Under the pieces are notes generated by a model. That model was not told the origin of the DNA, made no database searches, and saw nothing but the letters and a program-made list of their open reading frames with translations. DNA of 64,000 nt, from the NCBI GenBank assembly GCA_963921335.3, contig CAWUFC020000001.1, forward strand, positions 248,001 through 312,000. The letters run 5' to 3'. This document shows, one piece after another, positions 24,222-33,483 of the stretch. Every line of letters starts with the position of its first letter. Within the stretch, counting starts at the first letter, position 1. The stretch is from CAWUFC02 sp963921335 (GTDB taxonomy: Bacteria > Pseudomonadota > Gammaproteobacteria > Pseudomonadales > Halieaceae). The position numbers were made by a program, and so were the translations under genes.

Positions 24222-25462
24222 AGCGGGTAGTGCTCGGGATAGGACTGCTGGGCCACACCGCTATCCACTGCCGCACGGGCAACCGCTGCTGATACTCTCG
24301 ACAACAGGCGCGAGTCCATCGGCTTGGGAATAATGTAGTCGGGGCCGTAAGCCAGCGCCTCCAAACCACAGGCTTGCAGAACTTCCTCGGTCACCTCTTC
24401 TTTGGCCAGTTCACAGATCGCCTTGACCGCCGAAATCTTCATAGCCTCGTTGATTCGAGTGGCTCGCACGTCCAGCGCGCCGCGGAAGATAAAGGGGAAA
24501 CCAAGCACATTGTTGACCTGGTTGGGATAGTCGGAACGCCCTGTGGCGATGATGACGTCATCGCGAGTGGCCTGGGCCAGCTCGGGGCTGATCTCAGGAT
24601 CAGGGTTGGAACAGGCAAAGACCACCGGCCGTTCCGCCATGCTCTCGAGCATAGCAGGGCTCAGCAAATCAGCACCCGAAAGCCCCACGAATACATCGGC
24701 GTCTTCACAGGCCGCCGAGAGACTGTACTTGTCCGTGTCATTGGCGAATTCGGCCTTGTACTGGTTGACGCCCTCGCGACCGGGATAAATCACGCCACGA
24801 TGGTCCAGCATGTAGATATTGCTCTGATCTGCGCCCATGCTCACCAGCAGGCGCATGCACGCAATCGCCGCAGCACCCGCGCCCAGGCAGACGATGCGAG
24901 CCGTTTGCAGCTGCTTGCCTTGTATCTCCAGCGCATTCAATAGTCCCGCAGCGGTCACGATCGCTGTGCCGTGCTGATCGTCGTGAAATACCGGAATGGT
25001 GCAACGATCGATCAGCTCTCGCTCAATCTCAAAACACTCAGGGGCCTTGATGTCTTCCAGATTGATACCGCCAAACGTGCCGGCAATATTGGCTACCGTA
25101 TCGATAAACTCTTCACTGCTCTGGGCATCCACTTCAATGTCGATGGAGTCGACTTCAGCGAAGCGCTTGAACAACAAGGCTTTACCTTCCATGACCGGCT
25201 TGCTGGCCAGCGGGCCCAAATCCCCCAGACCCAATACCGCACTACCGTTGCTGATCACAGCGACCAGGTTGCCTTTGCCGGTGTAGCGGTAGGCCATCTC
25301 GGGGTTGGCTGCGATTTCCCTGCAAGGCTCAGCAACGCCAGGGCTATAGGCCAGTGCCAGATCTTCCTGGGTCTTGGCGGACGTACTGATTTCGACGCTG
25401 ATTTTCCCGGGAGAGGGATAAGCATGGTAATCCAGGGCGGCCTGCCTGAAATCTTCGGACAT
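24218..25462 (-). CDS. Malic enzyme, short NAD(P)-dependent type
   Basis: The enzyme decarboxylates malate to pyruvate with reduction of NAD(P)+. At 414 residues it has only the malic domain (YSPGVAEPCREI, then GNGSAVLGLGDLG-like signature, catalytic Lys in ASKPVMEGKA) and the NAD-binding domain (VCLGAGAAAIACMRLL). It lacks the C-terminal phosphotransacetylase-like domain of the 760-residue MaeB. Metal-ligand residues sit in CFEIERELI and FHDDQHGTA. Cofactor preference cannot be settled from sequence. An equivalent gene lies next to ponA in Pseudomonas. Confidence 0.93.
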   Translation of the reverse strand: MSEDFRQAALDYHAYPSPGKISVEISTSAKTQEDLALAYSPGVAEPCREIAANPEMAYRYTGKGNLVAVISNGSAVLGLGDLGPLASKPVMEGKALLFKRFAEVDSIDIEVDAQSSEEFIDTVANIAGTFGGINLEDIKAPECFEIERELIDRCTIPVFHDDQHGTAIVTAAGLLNALEIQGKQLQTARIVCLGAGAAAIACMRLLVSMGADQSNIYMLDHRGVIYPGREGVNQYKAEFANDTDKYSLSAACEDADVFVGLSGADLLSPAMLESMAERPVVFACSNPDPEISPELAQATRDDVIIATGRSDYPNQVNNVLGFPFIFRGALDVRATRINEAMKISAVKAICELAKEEVTEEVLQACGLEALAYGPDYIIPKPMDSRLLSRVSAAVARAAVDSGVAQQSYPEHYPL

Positions 25463-25491
25463 GGGGATATAGCCTTTTTTCTGCTGGGGAT

Positions 25492-25528
25492 AAAAAAAGC
25501 GCTGCCTCTTTCAAGGCCAGCGCTTTTT
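25492..25528 (-). terminator. Intrinsic terminator after rpmE (bidirectional in form)
   Basis: A hairpin with a six-base outer stem (GCGCTG at 25499-25504 and CAGCGC at 25518-25523), inner CCT/AGG pairs and flanking A and T runs lies between rpmE and the malic enzyme gene. On the minus strand it ends in seven T residues, so it should stop rpmE transcription. Confidence 0.85.
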
Positions 25529-25546
25529 CGAACTCGTTGCTGCGTC

Positions 25547-25762
25547 TTAGCGGGTTTTGCCGCGGTTGCCGAAACGCTTGTTGAAACGATCCACACGACC
25601 ACCGCTGTCGACGATCTTCTGCTTACCGGTGAAGAAAGGGTGGCACTGTGAGCAGACATCAATGTGAATGTCCTTGCACAGAGTGGAACGGGTCTTAATC
25701 ACGTTGCCACAGCTACAGGTCGCTGTGACTTCCGCGTATTCCGGATGAATTTCCGCTTGCAT
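25547..25762 (-). CDS. rpmE: 50S ribosomal protein L31 (zinc type)
   Basis: L31 bridges the two ribosomal subunits. The 71-residue protein starts MQAEIHPEY, with AAGGAG seven bases before the ATG; a longer frame up to 25789 lacks a site. It is the zinc-binding (C+) form, with cysteines in TCSCG and DVCSQCHPF, the ligands of the family. In many gammaproteobacteria a zinc-free paralogue replaces it under zinc starvation; none is in this window. The gene is divergent from priA and closed by its own terminator. Confidence 0.96.
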   Translation of the reverse strand: MQAEIHPEYAEVTATCSCGNVIKTRSTLCKDIHIDVCSQCHPFFTGKQKIVDSGGRVDRFNKRFGNRGKTR

Positions 25763-25884
25763 GTTGCTCTCCTTAAACGGCACCGCCACCCGGGCTTTTG
25801 CCAGGCACCGTACCTAGGGTGGTCAAAAAATAGGCGGGCATCTTACCAGACACAGCCATAGAAGCAACCGCTTTGTGGCTTTTG

Positions 25885-25890
25885 CTACAC
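25885..25890 (+). promoter_or_regulatory. Extended -10 element for priA
   Basis: TGC-TACACT is a good extended -10. The first base of the transcript would fall at about 25897-25899, on or next to the priA ATG at 25899, which implies a leaderless message. No ribosome site precedes the ATG. No clear -35 is seen. Confidence 0.4.
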
Positions 25891-25898
25891 TAGCGCCC

Positions 25899-28091
25899 AT
25901 GCCCATTTTGCGCCTCGTCATCGGCTCCCCGCTGCGTCGACTATTCGACTATTTGCCCCCGGAATCACTGGATGCCGAGGCCTGTTGGGACTTACCAACC
26001 GGCATTCGCATTAGGGTCCCTTTTGGCCATCGCAGCACCTGCGGCATTCTCCTGGAAGTCTGCCAGGACAGTGAGGTGCCAGCCGATAAACTCCGTCATG
26101 CCCAGGAGATACTGGATGAAGAGCCATTGCTGGATGAGGGGCAGTTGGCACTGTGCTTGTGGGCCGCTGACTACTACAAACATCCACCCGGTGAAATCCT
26201 CAACGCGGCCTTGCCCCCCGCTCTACGCGATGGCAAGCCCTACAGCCCAGCAGGAGTGCCGCACTGGCGGCTGAGCACCAAAGGCTTGGGCTTACCCGAG
26301 GGCGCGCCGGAACGAGCACCCAAACAGGCTCAGCTGCTTGAAATGCTGCGGGCACAAAAAGCGCTTCAGTGCTCCGCTATCCAGGACGCGGGCTTTAGTG
26401 CCGGCGTCCTGCGACAGTTGGTGCAAAAAGAACTGGTCGAAGAATTCACGGCTCCCCCCGTCGTTAAGCAACCCACCTGCGAGGCGGGACTGGCGCTTAC
26501 GAAGCAGCAGCAACAGGTATTGAGCGCTATCGATCTACAGGATGGTTTCCAGTGCTACCTGTTAGAAGGTGTCACCGGCAGCGGCAAAACAGAGGTCTAT
26601 CTGCAGCTAATTGCCCGCTGCCTGTCCGCTGGGCGGCAAGTGCTGGTGCTGGTGCCGGAAATTGGTTTGACGCCGCAAACCCTGCGGCGCTTTCAAAAAA
26701 GATTCAAGGCCAACATCGGCGTCATGCATTCAGGTCTGGCCGAAGGGGCGCGTCAACGCGCCTGGGATGACGCCCGCCATGGTCGAGCGCATATTGTGCT
26801 GGGCACGCGCTCCGCTATTTTCACAGCACTACCCAACCTGGGGCTCATTATTATTGACGAGGAACACGACGCCTCCTTTAAACAACAGGATGGGTTTCGC
26901 TACTCCGCCAGGGATGTCGCGGTTAAAAGAGCCCAGAACGAGGACATTCCTATTTTGCTGGGCACGGCAACGCCCAGCCTGGAAAGCCTGAACAACGCGC
27001 TCAGCAACCGTTATCAGCACCTGCAGCTCACCGAACGAGCCAATAATGCTGCAATGCCACAATATGAAACCGTGGATCTCCGCGGTCAGGCATTGCGAGG
27101 TGGTCTGTCGCCAAGACTGCTGCAACAGATCTCAGACACCATTGGCGCCGGGGACCAGGTCCTGTTGTTTCTCAACCGACGCGGCTACGCCCCCAGTTTG
27201 CAGTGTCATGATTGTGGCTACATTGCAGGCTGCAAACACTGCGATGCCAGGCTGACCCTGCATCGCAAAGACGCACAATTGCGCTGCCATCACTGTGGCT
27301 GGCAAATGCCGGTTCACAATCGCTGCCCGGAGTGCCAATCCAGCCAGTTGGTGGCATGGGGCATGGGAACCGAGCGCCTCGAGCAAAACCTGGCCCAACT
27401 GTTTCCCGACACACCGGTTTTGCGGATCGACCGCGACTCGATGAGTCGCCGGGGCGCGATGGACAGAATTTATGAACACATTGCCCTGGCGGAACCCTGC
27501 ATCCTGCTGGGAACCCAGATGCTTAGTAAAGGTCATCACTTTCCCAACGTTACCCTGGTCAGCCTGATCGATATCGACAATGCCCTGTTCAGTGCCGATT
27601 TCCGCGGCCCGGAAAGAATGGGACAGCTGATTACCCAGGTCGCAGGACGGGCCGGTCGCGGCGACAAGCCCGGTCAGGTATTACTGCAAACCCACTATCC
27701 GGATCATCCTCAACTGCAAACACTGCTGGGCCAGGGCTATGGTGAGTTTGCACGGCAATTGCTGGGCGAACGGGTGCTGCTGGGCATGCCCCCCAGCGGT
27801 CAGCTCATCATGCTTCGAGCAGAAGCGAATCAGCGCAGCGCGGGAGAGACTTTCCTGCACAGTCTCAGGGAGCAGGCTTGCCAACAGCAACTACCGGGGC
27901 AATGTGTTGGTCCCCTGCCCGCTCCGCTGCAGAGACGGCAGGGGCGCTACCGATGGCAGCTAATGGTGCGCTGTGAATCCCGACCAACCGCACGCGCCAG
28001 CGCCGAACAGCTGGTCGCTATTGCCGAGCAACTGGCCACACCAGCACAGCTGCGCTGGTCCATCGACATCGATCCGCAGGATATGTTGTGA
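25899..28091 (+). CDS. priA: Primosomal replication restart helicase PriA
   Basis: PriA is the 3'-5' superfamily 2 helicase that recognises stalled forks and reloads the replisome. With the ATG at 25899 it has 730 residues, the usual size. Visible parts are the N-terminal DNA-binding domain (residues 1-200), Walker A VTGSGKTEVYL (near 228), Walker B DEEHD (near 325), and the zinc-binding cysteine cluster between about 435 and 475 (CHDCG, CKHC, CHHCG, CPEC). The C-terminal QVAGRAGRGDKPG is motif VI. A GTG at 25875 is in frame but lies upstream of the likely -10 box. It is divergent from rpmE. Confidence 0.96.
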   Translation: MPILRLVIGSPLRRLFDYLPPESLDAEACWDLPTGIRIRVPFGHRSTCGILLEVCQDSEVPADKLRHAQEILDEEPLLDEGQLALCLWAADYYKHPPGEILNAALPPALRDGKPYSPAGVPHWRLSTKGLGLPEGAPERAPKQAQLLEMLRAQKALQCSAIQDAGFSAGVLRQLVQKELVEEFTAPPVVKQPTCEAGLALTKQQQQVLSAIDLQDGFQCYLLEGVTGSGKTEVYLQLIARCLSAGRQVLVLVPEIGLTPQTLRRFQKRFKANIGVMHSGLAEGARQRAWDDARHGRAHIVLGTRSAIFTALPNLGLIIIDEEHDASFKQQDGFRYSARDVAVKRAQNEDIPILLGTATPSLESLNNALSNRYQHLQLTERANNAAMPQYETVDLRGQALRGGLSPRLLQQISDTIGAGDQVLLFLNRRGYAPSLQCHDCGYIAGCKHCDARLTLHRKDAQLRCHHCGWQMPVHNRCPECQSSQLVAWGMGTERLEQNLAQLFPDTPVLRIDRDSMSRRGAMDRIYEHIALAEPCILLGTQMLSKGHHFPNVTLVSLIDIDNALFSADFRGPERMGQLITQVAGRAGRGDKPGQVLLQTHYPDHPQLQTLLGQGYGEFARQLLGERVLLGMPPSGQLIMLRAEANQRSAGETFLHSLREQACQQQLPGQCVGPLPAPLQRRQGRYRWQLMVRCESRPTARASAEQLVAIAEQLATPAQLRWSIDIDPQDML

Positions 28092-28118
28092 GATATGGAG
28101 TTTATGGGCCTATACAGG

Positions 28119-28132
28119 GATAATGTGCGGCC
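28119..28132 (+). promoter_or_regulatory. -10 box with GC-rich discriminator before argS
   Basis: GATAAT (28119-28124) is followed by GTGCGGCC. The 13 bases ATAATGTGCGGCC recur exactly before hisI (35780-35792). A weak -35 (TGGAGT) sits 17 bases upstream. A GC-rich discriminator is a known feature of promoters under stringent control. Confidence 0.45.
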
Positions 28133-28158
28133 GCGTAAATAGACCATTTTTACAACCT

Positions 28159-29844
28159 ATGAAGGAACTTGTACAAGAGCTGCTTGCCGCCGCAGTGGAA
28201 CAACTGCAGAAAGACGGCACGCTCCCAGCCGAGCAGTTGCCTGAACCGCAGGTAGAGCGCACTCGCGACCCGGCGCACGGCGATCTCGCCAGCAATGTGG
28301 CACTGATGCTGTCCAAGCGCGCCGGTATGAAACCGCGAGATTTAGCCAATCTGGTCTGCGAAGCCATTCCTGTTCATCCATCGCTACAGAAAACCGAAAT
28401 CGCCGGCCCGGGATTTATCAACTTCTTTCTCGGGGAAGCCAGCCTGCAGGCTGTGATACCCGCCATTATTGAGGCCGGTAGCAGCTATGGCACCTCTGAC
28501 ACCGGTGCCGGGCAATCTGTGCAGGTTGAGTTTGTCTCTGCCAACCCGACTGGCCCGCTGCACGTTGGCCACGGCCGAGGGGCTGCCGTGGGCGATTGCA
28601 TCGCGAGACTGCTGGAGGCAACCGGCTGGCAAGTGACTCGAGAGTTTTACTATAACGATGCCGGTCAGCAGATCGACAATCTGGCCTTGTCTGTACAGGC
28701 TCGCTGTCGCGGCCAGGGCCCGGATGACGCAAGCTGGCCAGCTGACGGTTATCGCGGTGAGTACATCGTCGATGTGGCCAACAGCTACATGGCGGCTGAC
28801 ACCATTGATGCCAGTGACAAGCACGTGACCGGCGCAGCAGACCCGGAAAACCTTGAGGCGATCCGCGAGTTCGCAGTCGCCTACCTGCGCCGCGAGCAAG
28901 ACCTTGATCTGCAGGCATTTGCCGTTGGTTTTGATGTGTTCTTCCTCGAGTCATCCCTCTACGAATCCGGCGCCGTCGAAGCAACGGTGGAGCGCCTGAA
29001 CGCTGGTGGTCACACCTATGAGCAAGATGGCGCACTATGGCTACGCACTACCGAATTCGGTGACGACAAAGACCGGGTCATGCGCAAGAGCGAGGGCGGC
29101 TATACCTATTTCCTGCCCGATGTGGCCTACCATCATAATAAGTGGGAGCGTGGCTTTACGCGGGTGATCAATGAACAGGGCGCCGATCATCACAGCACCG
29201 TCACCCGGGTACGAGCAGGATTGCAGGCGCTGGATGCGGGCATACCCGAGGGCTGGCCCGACTACGTGCTTCACCAGATGGTCACGGTCATGCGTGCTGG
29301 CGAAGAGGTCAAAATCTCCAAGCGCGCCGGCAGCTATGTCACCCTTCGAGACCTGATTGACGAGGTCGGCCGGGATGCCACCCGCTATTTCCTGTGCGCA
29401 CGAGCACCCACCTCCCAGCTGACCTTTGATATAGATCTCGCGCTGGAACAGAGTAATGACAACCCCGTTTACTACATCCAGTATGCCCACGCCCGCAGCT
29501 GCAGCGTGTTTCGCAAACTGGAAGAGCAGGGACTTAGCTGGAACGAGGCAGACGGTCTGGTCGCGCTTGACCAGCTTGGCGAAGATCACGAAAAGGCCAT
29601 CATGAAGCGCCTGGCACAGTTCCCCGAGGTGGTGCAAAACGCCGCCGATCGTTCAGAGCCCCACACCGTGGCAACCTACCTTCGCGAATTGTCGGCAGAA
29701 TTTCATACCTGGTACAACGCGCACAAAATGCTGGTCGAAGAGCAAAACCTGCGGGATGCGCGGTTGTCGCTGTGCGTGGCTGTCAGACAGGTAATCGCCA
29801 ACGGTCTGGACTTGCTTGGCGTGTCCGCACCAGACACTATGTAG
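28159..29844 (+). CDS. argS: Arginyl-tRNA synthetase ArgS
   Basis: ArgS charges tRNA-Arg with arginine in an ATP- and tRNA-dependent reaction. The ATG at 28159 gives 561 residues; the frame continues upstream without similarity and past the likely promoter. The N-terminal Add1 domain (residues 1-95) is followed by the HIGH motif in NPTGPLHVGHGRGAAVGD, a KMSKS-like KISKRAG near residue 390, and the helical DALR anticodon domain at the C terminus. It is followed by a SPOR-domain gene 2 bases after its stop, and hslVU, as in Pseudomonas. Confidence 0.96.
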   Translation: MKELVQELLAAAVEQLQKDGTLPAEQLPEPQVERTRDPAHGDLASNVALMLSKRAGMKPRDLANLVCEAIPVHPSLQKTEIAGPGFINFFLGEASLQAVIPAIIEAGSSYGTSDTGAGQSVQVEFVSANPTGPLHVGHGRGAAVGDCIARLLEATGWQVTREFYYNDAGQQIDNLALSVQARCRGQGPDDASWPADGYRGEYIVDVANSYMAADTIDASDKHVTGAADPENLEAIREFAVAYLRREQDLDLQAFAVGFDVFFLESSLYESGAVEATVERLNAGGHTYEQDGALWLRTTEFGDDKDRVMRKSEGGYTYFLPDVAYHHNKWERGFTRVINEQGADHHSTVTRVRAGLQALDAGIPEGWPDYVLHQMVTVMRAGEEVKISKRAGSYVTLRDLIDEVGRDATRYFLCARAPTSQLTFDIDLALEQSNDNPVYYIQYAHARSCSVFRKLEEQGLSWNEADGLVALDQLGEDHEKAIMKRLAQFPEVVQNAADRSEPHTVATYLRELSAEFHTWYNAHKMLVEEQNLRDARLSLCVAVRQVIANGLDLLGVSAPDTM

Positions 29845-29846
29845 CC

Positions 29847-30416
29847 ATGCCGCAGGACTTCGCCCGCAAACGTTCGAAGAAGGGAGCCAGCCCGAGGGTT
29901 CACGCTGCCAGCGCTTCAGCCAAAAGCGAGGGCGGGTCCACGCTGCGATGGTTCTTTTCCGGCCTGCTCTGCGGCGTATTTTTGTCCGGGCTGGTCTGGC
30001 TCGCCAGCCTGCAGCCCGAAATCGGAGAGGCGGTTGAAAAAATGACCGACGCCACCCTGGGCGACCAGGAAATTCCGCGGCCCCGTTTCGACTTCTACAC
30101 GCTGCTGCCCGAACAGAATCTGGATGTTGCAGTGGATAGTGAAGCCATCGAGCAGGCCCAGCGCCAGGGTGCTGTTGATCAGTATTTACTGCAAGCGGGC
30201 TCTTTCCGACAGGCAGAGGATGCTGATCGCCGCCGTGCTGAACTGATACTGCTTGGCCTCGACGCCAAGGTAGAAGAAACCAACGGTGATAACGGTCGCT
30301 GGTTTCGCGTCTACGTGGGGCCTTTTCAGTCTCGATCAAAATTGGCCAAGGCACGCAGCCAGACCGCCCAGCAGGGCATCGATACTCTGCTGCTGAAAAA
30401 GCCCAACCAGGGCTGA
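29847..30416 (+). CDS. SPOR-domain cell-division protein (FtsN-like)
   Basis: This 189-residue bitopic protein has a basic cytoplasmic N terminus (FARKRSKKG), one membrane helix (about residues 32-54), a linker, and a C-terminal SPOR domain (about residues 110-187) with YLLQAGSFRQAEDADRRRAEL and VYVGPFQSR. SPOR domains bind denuded glycan at the septum, so it should act in division like FtsN. The start at 29847 follows the argS stop by 2 bases; upstream in-frame codons overlap argS. It sits between argS and hslV, as its Pseudomonas counterpart does. Confidence 0.88.
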   Translation: MPQDFARKRSKKGASPRVHAASASAKSEGGSTLRWFFSGLLCGVFLSGLVWLASLQPEIGEAVEKMTDATLGDQEIPRPRFDFYTLLPEQNLDVAVDSEAIEQAQRQGAVDQYLLQAGSFRQAEDADRRRAELILLGLDAKVEETNGDNGRWFRVYVGPFQSRSKLAKARSQTAQQGIDTLLLKKPNQG

Positions 30417-30425
30417 GGTAACACA

Positions 30426-30968
30426 ATGGAACAATATCGAGGCACGACAATCCTGTCAGTGCGACGCGGCAACAGCGTCGTTATTGGCGGCGATGGACAG
30501 GTGTCGATGGGCAATACGGTTATGAAAGGTAACGCCCGCAAGGTAAGGCGCTTATACAATGATCAGGTGCTCGCCGGGTTTGCCGGGGGTACAGCGGATG
30601 CTTTCACCCTGTTCGAACTGTTTGAAGCACAGCTGGATAAGTACCAGGGTCAGCTGGTCCGCGCCGCGGTTGAACTGGCCAAAGCCTGGCGCACGGAGCG
30701 TTCACTGAGACAACTGGAAGCGCTGCTGGCAGTGGCCGACAAGGAGACCTCACTGATCATCACCGGCAATGGCGACGTCATTGAGCCAGAAGACAATCTA
30801 ATCGCTATTGGCTCAGGCGGCCCTTTTGCGCAGTCTGCAGCACGCGCACTGCTGGACAATACCGAACTGGATGCGCGCAGCATCGTCGAAAAAGGCCTTG
30901 GTATAGCGGCAGATATTTGCATTTACACCAACCACAACCGGGTTATTGAAGAGTTACCCTGCGAGTAG
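30426..30968 (+). CDS. hslV: ATP-dependent protease peptidase subunit HslV
   Basis: HslV is the proteasome-like threonine peptidase ring that works with HslU in the cytoplasm. The 180-residue precursor begins MEQYRG-TTILSVRRG; the nucleophile must be the first Thr after Gly6, so a 6-residue propeptide is removed instead of the Met alone as in E. coli. GDGQVSMGNTVMKG and GSGGPFAQSAA are family hallmarks. It begins 9 bases after the SPOR gene and ends 7 bases before hslU, forming the hslVU pair. Confidence 0.95.
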   Translation: MEQYRGTTILSVRRGNSVVIGGDGQVSMGNTVMKGNARKVRRLYNDQVLAGFAGGTADAFTLFELFEAQLDKYQGQLVRAAVELAKAWRTERSLRQLEALLAVADKETSLIITGNGDVIEPEDNLIAIGSGGPFAQSAARALLDNTELDARSIVEKGLGIAADICIYTNHNRVIEELPCE

Positions 30969-30975
30969 AACCACG

Positions 30976-32295
30976 ATGTCGAATATGAGTCCCCGGGAAA
31001 TCGTCCACGAACTGGACAAGCACATTATCGGCCAGGACAAAGCCAAACGAGCGGTGGCGATTGCACTGCGCAACCGCTGGCGCCGCATGCAACTGAATGA
31101 TGAGCTGCGCGCCGAGATCACGCCAAAAAATATTTTGATGATCGGCCCCACGGGTGTCGGCAAGACCGAGATCGCCCGACGCCTGGCACGCCTGGCCAAC
31201 GCCCCGTTTATAAAAGTGGAAGCCACCAAGTTCACCGAAGTCGGCTACGTTGGTCGAGACGTCGAATCAATTGTGCGCGACCTGGTGGACGTGTCCGTGA
31301 AAATGCTTCGCGAGCAGGAAATTGAAAAAATGCGCTTCCGCGCCGAGGAAGCCGCCGAAGAGCGCATTCTCGACGTACTGCTGACTCCCGCCAGGGGCGA
31401 GGACAGCAACGACTCGGCAACTCGACAGCTGCTCCGCAAGAAGCTGCGCGAGGGAGACCTGGATGACCGCGAGGTTGAAATTGAACTGAGCAGCAGCCCC
31501 GCTGGGGTCGAGATCATGGCCCCTCCCGGCATGGAAGAGATGACCAACCAGCTACAGGGTCTGTTTGCCAATCTAGGTGGCCAACAAAAAGATCGGCGTA
31601 AGCTCACCGTCAAACAGGCCTTCGAGAAGCTTTGTGATGAGGAAGCCGCCAGCCTCGTCAACGAGGAAGACATTAAGCAGCGGGCAGTGAGCAATGCCGA
31701 GCAAACGGGCATTGTCTTTATTGATGAAATCGACAAGGTCGCTAAGCGCGGTGAGACCGGCGGCGCCGATGTCTCCCGCGAGGGCGTGCAGCGAGATCTC
31801 CTGCCATTGATCGAGGGCAGCACGGTCAGCACCAAGCACGGGATGATCAAGACAGACCATATATTGTTTATCGCTTCGGGCGCGTTTCACCTGTCAAAAC
31901 CCTCTGACCTGATTCCTGAACTACAGGGACGCCTGCCAATACGGGTAGAGCTTGAAGCATTGAGTCCGGAGGATTTCCAACGCATTCTCACCGAGCCGGA
32001 TGCCTCTCTCACTGAACAGTACCGGGCCCTGCTGGCAACCGAAGGCATGCAGCTCAGTTTCAGTGATGACGGCATTAGTCAGATCGCGGAAACGGCCTGG
32101 CGCGTCAACGAGAAAACTGAAAATATAGGCGCACGCCGGCTGCATACCGTCATGGAGCGGCTCCTTGAGGAAGTGTCATTCAACGCCACCGACAATAGCC
32201 TGCAGGAGGCCAGCCTCAATATTGATGCCGCTTATGTCGACGAACAACTAGGCGAGTTGAGCCAGGACGAAGATCTGTCCCGGTTTATTCTCTGA
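30976..32295 (+). CDS. hslU: ATP-dependent protease ATPase subunit HslU
   Basis: HslU is the AAA+ unfoldase that feeds HslV. The ATG at 30976 gives 439 residues and the expected MSNMSPREIVHELD start. Walker A is GPTGVGKTE (near 61), the pore motif is in EVGYVGRDVES, Walker B is IVFIDEID (near 250), and the I-domain lies at about 110-230. The extreme C terminus SRFIL is the segment that inserts into HslV. It follows hslV by 7 bases and precedes the DUF971 gene by 6 bases. Confidence 0.97.
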   Translation: MSNMSPREIVHELDKHIIGQDKAKRAVAIALRNRWRRMQLNDELRAEITPKNILMIGPTGVGKTEIARRLARLANAPFIKVEATKFTEVGYVGRDVESIVRDLVDVSVKMLREQEIEKMRFRAEEAAEERILDVLLTPARGEDSNDSATRQLLRKKLREGDLDDREVEIELSSSPAGVEIMAPPGMEEMTNQLQGLFANLGGQQKDRRKLTVKQAFEKLCDEEAASLVNEEDIKQRAVSNAEQTGIVFIDEIDKVAKRGETGGADVSREGVQRDLLPLIEGSTVSTKHGMIKTDHILFIASGAFHLSKPSDLIPELQGRLPIRVELEALSPEDFQRILTEPDASLTEQYRALLATEGMQLSFSDDGISQIAETAWRVNEKTENIGARRLHTVMERLLEEVSFNATDNSLQEASLNIDAAYVDEQLGELSQDEDLSRFIL

Positions 32296-32301
32296 GTCAT
32301 T

Positions 32302-32682
32302 ATGAACGCACCTACCGCAGTACAGCTTCATCAAAAATCGCGCACCCTGGAACTACGCTACGAGGACGGCAGCAGCTATGAACTAAGCTGCGAATTACTC
32401 AGGGTTTACTCCCCCTCCGCCGAAGTACGCGGCCACGGCGAGGGTCAGGAGGTGCTCCAGACCGGCAAGAAAGATGTGTCAATCACCAGCATCAAGCAGG
32501 TTGGAAATTACGCCATCCAGCTGGTGTTTGACGACGGCCATGACACCGGCCTCTACAGCTGGGACTACTTGTACGATTTGTGCCTCAATAAAGACAGCCA
32601 CTGGGACGATTACCTGAATCGACTGCACGCAGCAGGTGCCAGTCGCGACCCTGAAGTTCAGGTTCTGCGTATCGACCTGTAG
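32302..32682 (+). CDS. DUF971 (gamma-butyrobetaine hydroxylase-like N-terminal domain) protein
   Basis: The 126-residue protein consists of a single DUF971 domain, with LELRYEDGSSYELSCELLRVYSPSAEV at the start and a YAIQLVFDDGHDTGLYSWDYL core. The fold is shared with the N-terminal domain of gamma-butyrobetaine hydroxylase and with Fe-S-related small proteins, but here the usual metal-ligand cysteines and histidines are sparse. Its role is not established. It is always found near hslU in Pseudomonas relatives, and here it lies 6 bases after it. Confidence 0.85.
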   Translation: MNAPTAVQLHQKSRTLELRYEDGSSYELSCELLRVYSPSAEVRGHGEGQEVLQTGKKDVSITSIKQVGNYAIQLVFDDGHDTGLYSWDYLYDLCLNKDSHWDDYLNRLHAAGASRDPEVQVLRIDL

Positions 32683-32732
32683 CGGCTAAAATAAGGGCAA
32701 CAAGCACATTGCCCGTAATGAGCGGAACTTTT

Positions 32733-33482
32733 ATGAGCGACTCAGACAAAACCCACTTCGGTTACAAGCAGGTAGACACCGGCAGCAAAGCGGGCCTCGT
32801 GGCGGGCGTGTTTCACTCGGTTGCGGATCGCTACGATGTCATGAACGACTTGATGTCCGCCGGCATCCATCGCGTCTGGAAGCGCTTTACTATTGAGGCC
32901 AGCGCCGCCAGACCCGGCCACCGCATTCTCGACATTGCCGGGGGCACCGGTGATCTGGCGGCGAAGTTCTCGCAGCTGGTTGGCACAGAGGGTGAGGTGG
33001 TGCTGGCAGATATCAACGATTCCATGCTTCGCCAGGGGCGCGACAAGCTCATCGATGCGGGCCTGCACAACAACCTCAGCTATGTTCAGGCGGATGCAGA
33101 GTATCTGCCCTTCCCTGACAATCACTTCGATGTCATCACCATTGCTTTCGGCCTGCGCAATGTCACCCATAAAGAGAATGCCTTGCAAAGTATGCTGCGA
33201 GTGCTTAAACCGGGCGGCCGAGTCCTGATACTGGAGTTTTCCAAGCCGCAAAATGCGGCCCTTGAACAGGCTTACGATACCTACTCATTCAAGGTGCTGC
33301 CCCTGCTTGGCAAGCTGGTCGCGGGCGATAGTGACAGCTACCGCTACCTGGCAGAATCAATTCGTATGCACCCGGATCAGGACACGCTACTTGAAATGAT
33401 GGAACAAGCGGGCTTTAGCAGCTGCGAATATCACAATATGACCGGCGGCATCGTCGCCCTGCACAAGGGCATCAAAGCCTGA
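32733..33482 (+). CDS. ubiE: Ubiquinone/menaquinone C-methyltransferase UbiE
   Basis: UbiE adds the C-methyl group to the demethoxy-quinol ring in ubiquinone synthesis, using SAM. The ATG at 32733 gives 249 residues and the MSDSDKTHFGYKQV start seen in relatives; ATGs at 32709 and 32718 are less likely. Motif I is LDIAGGTGDLAAKF (near 66-79), with FGLRNVTHKE near 145 and GGRVLILEFSKP near 165, the UbiE signatures. It begins the ubiE-ubiJ-ubiB cluster. Confidence 0.96.
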   Translation: MSDSDKTHFGYKQVDTGSKAGLVAGVFHSVADRYDVMNDLMSAGIHRVWKRFTIEASAARPGHRILDIAGGTGDLAAKFSQLVGTEGEVVLADINDSMLRQGRDKLIDAGLHNNLSYVQADAEYLPFPDNHFDVITIAFGLRNVTHKENALQSMLRVLKPGGRVLILEFSKPQNAALEQAYDTYSFKVLPLLGKLVAGDSDSYRYLAESIRMHPDQDTLLEMMEQAGFSSCEYHNMTGGIVALHKGIKA

Positions 33483-33483
33483 T

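Noticed and set aside
29653..30450. 265-residue frame on the minus strand over argS and the SPOR gene
   Set aside because: It covers the intact argS 3' end, the SPOR gene and the hslV start in antisense, and its Arg/Trp/Cys-rich sequence has no family signature.
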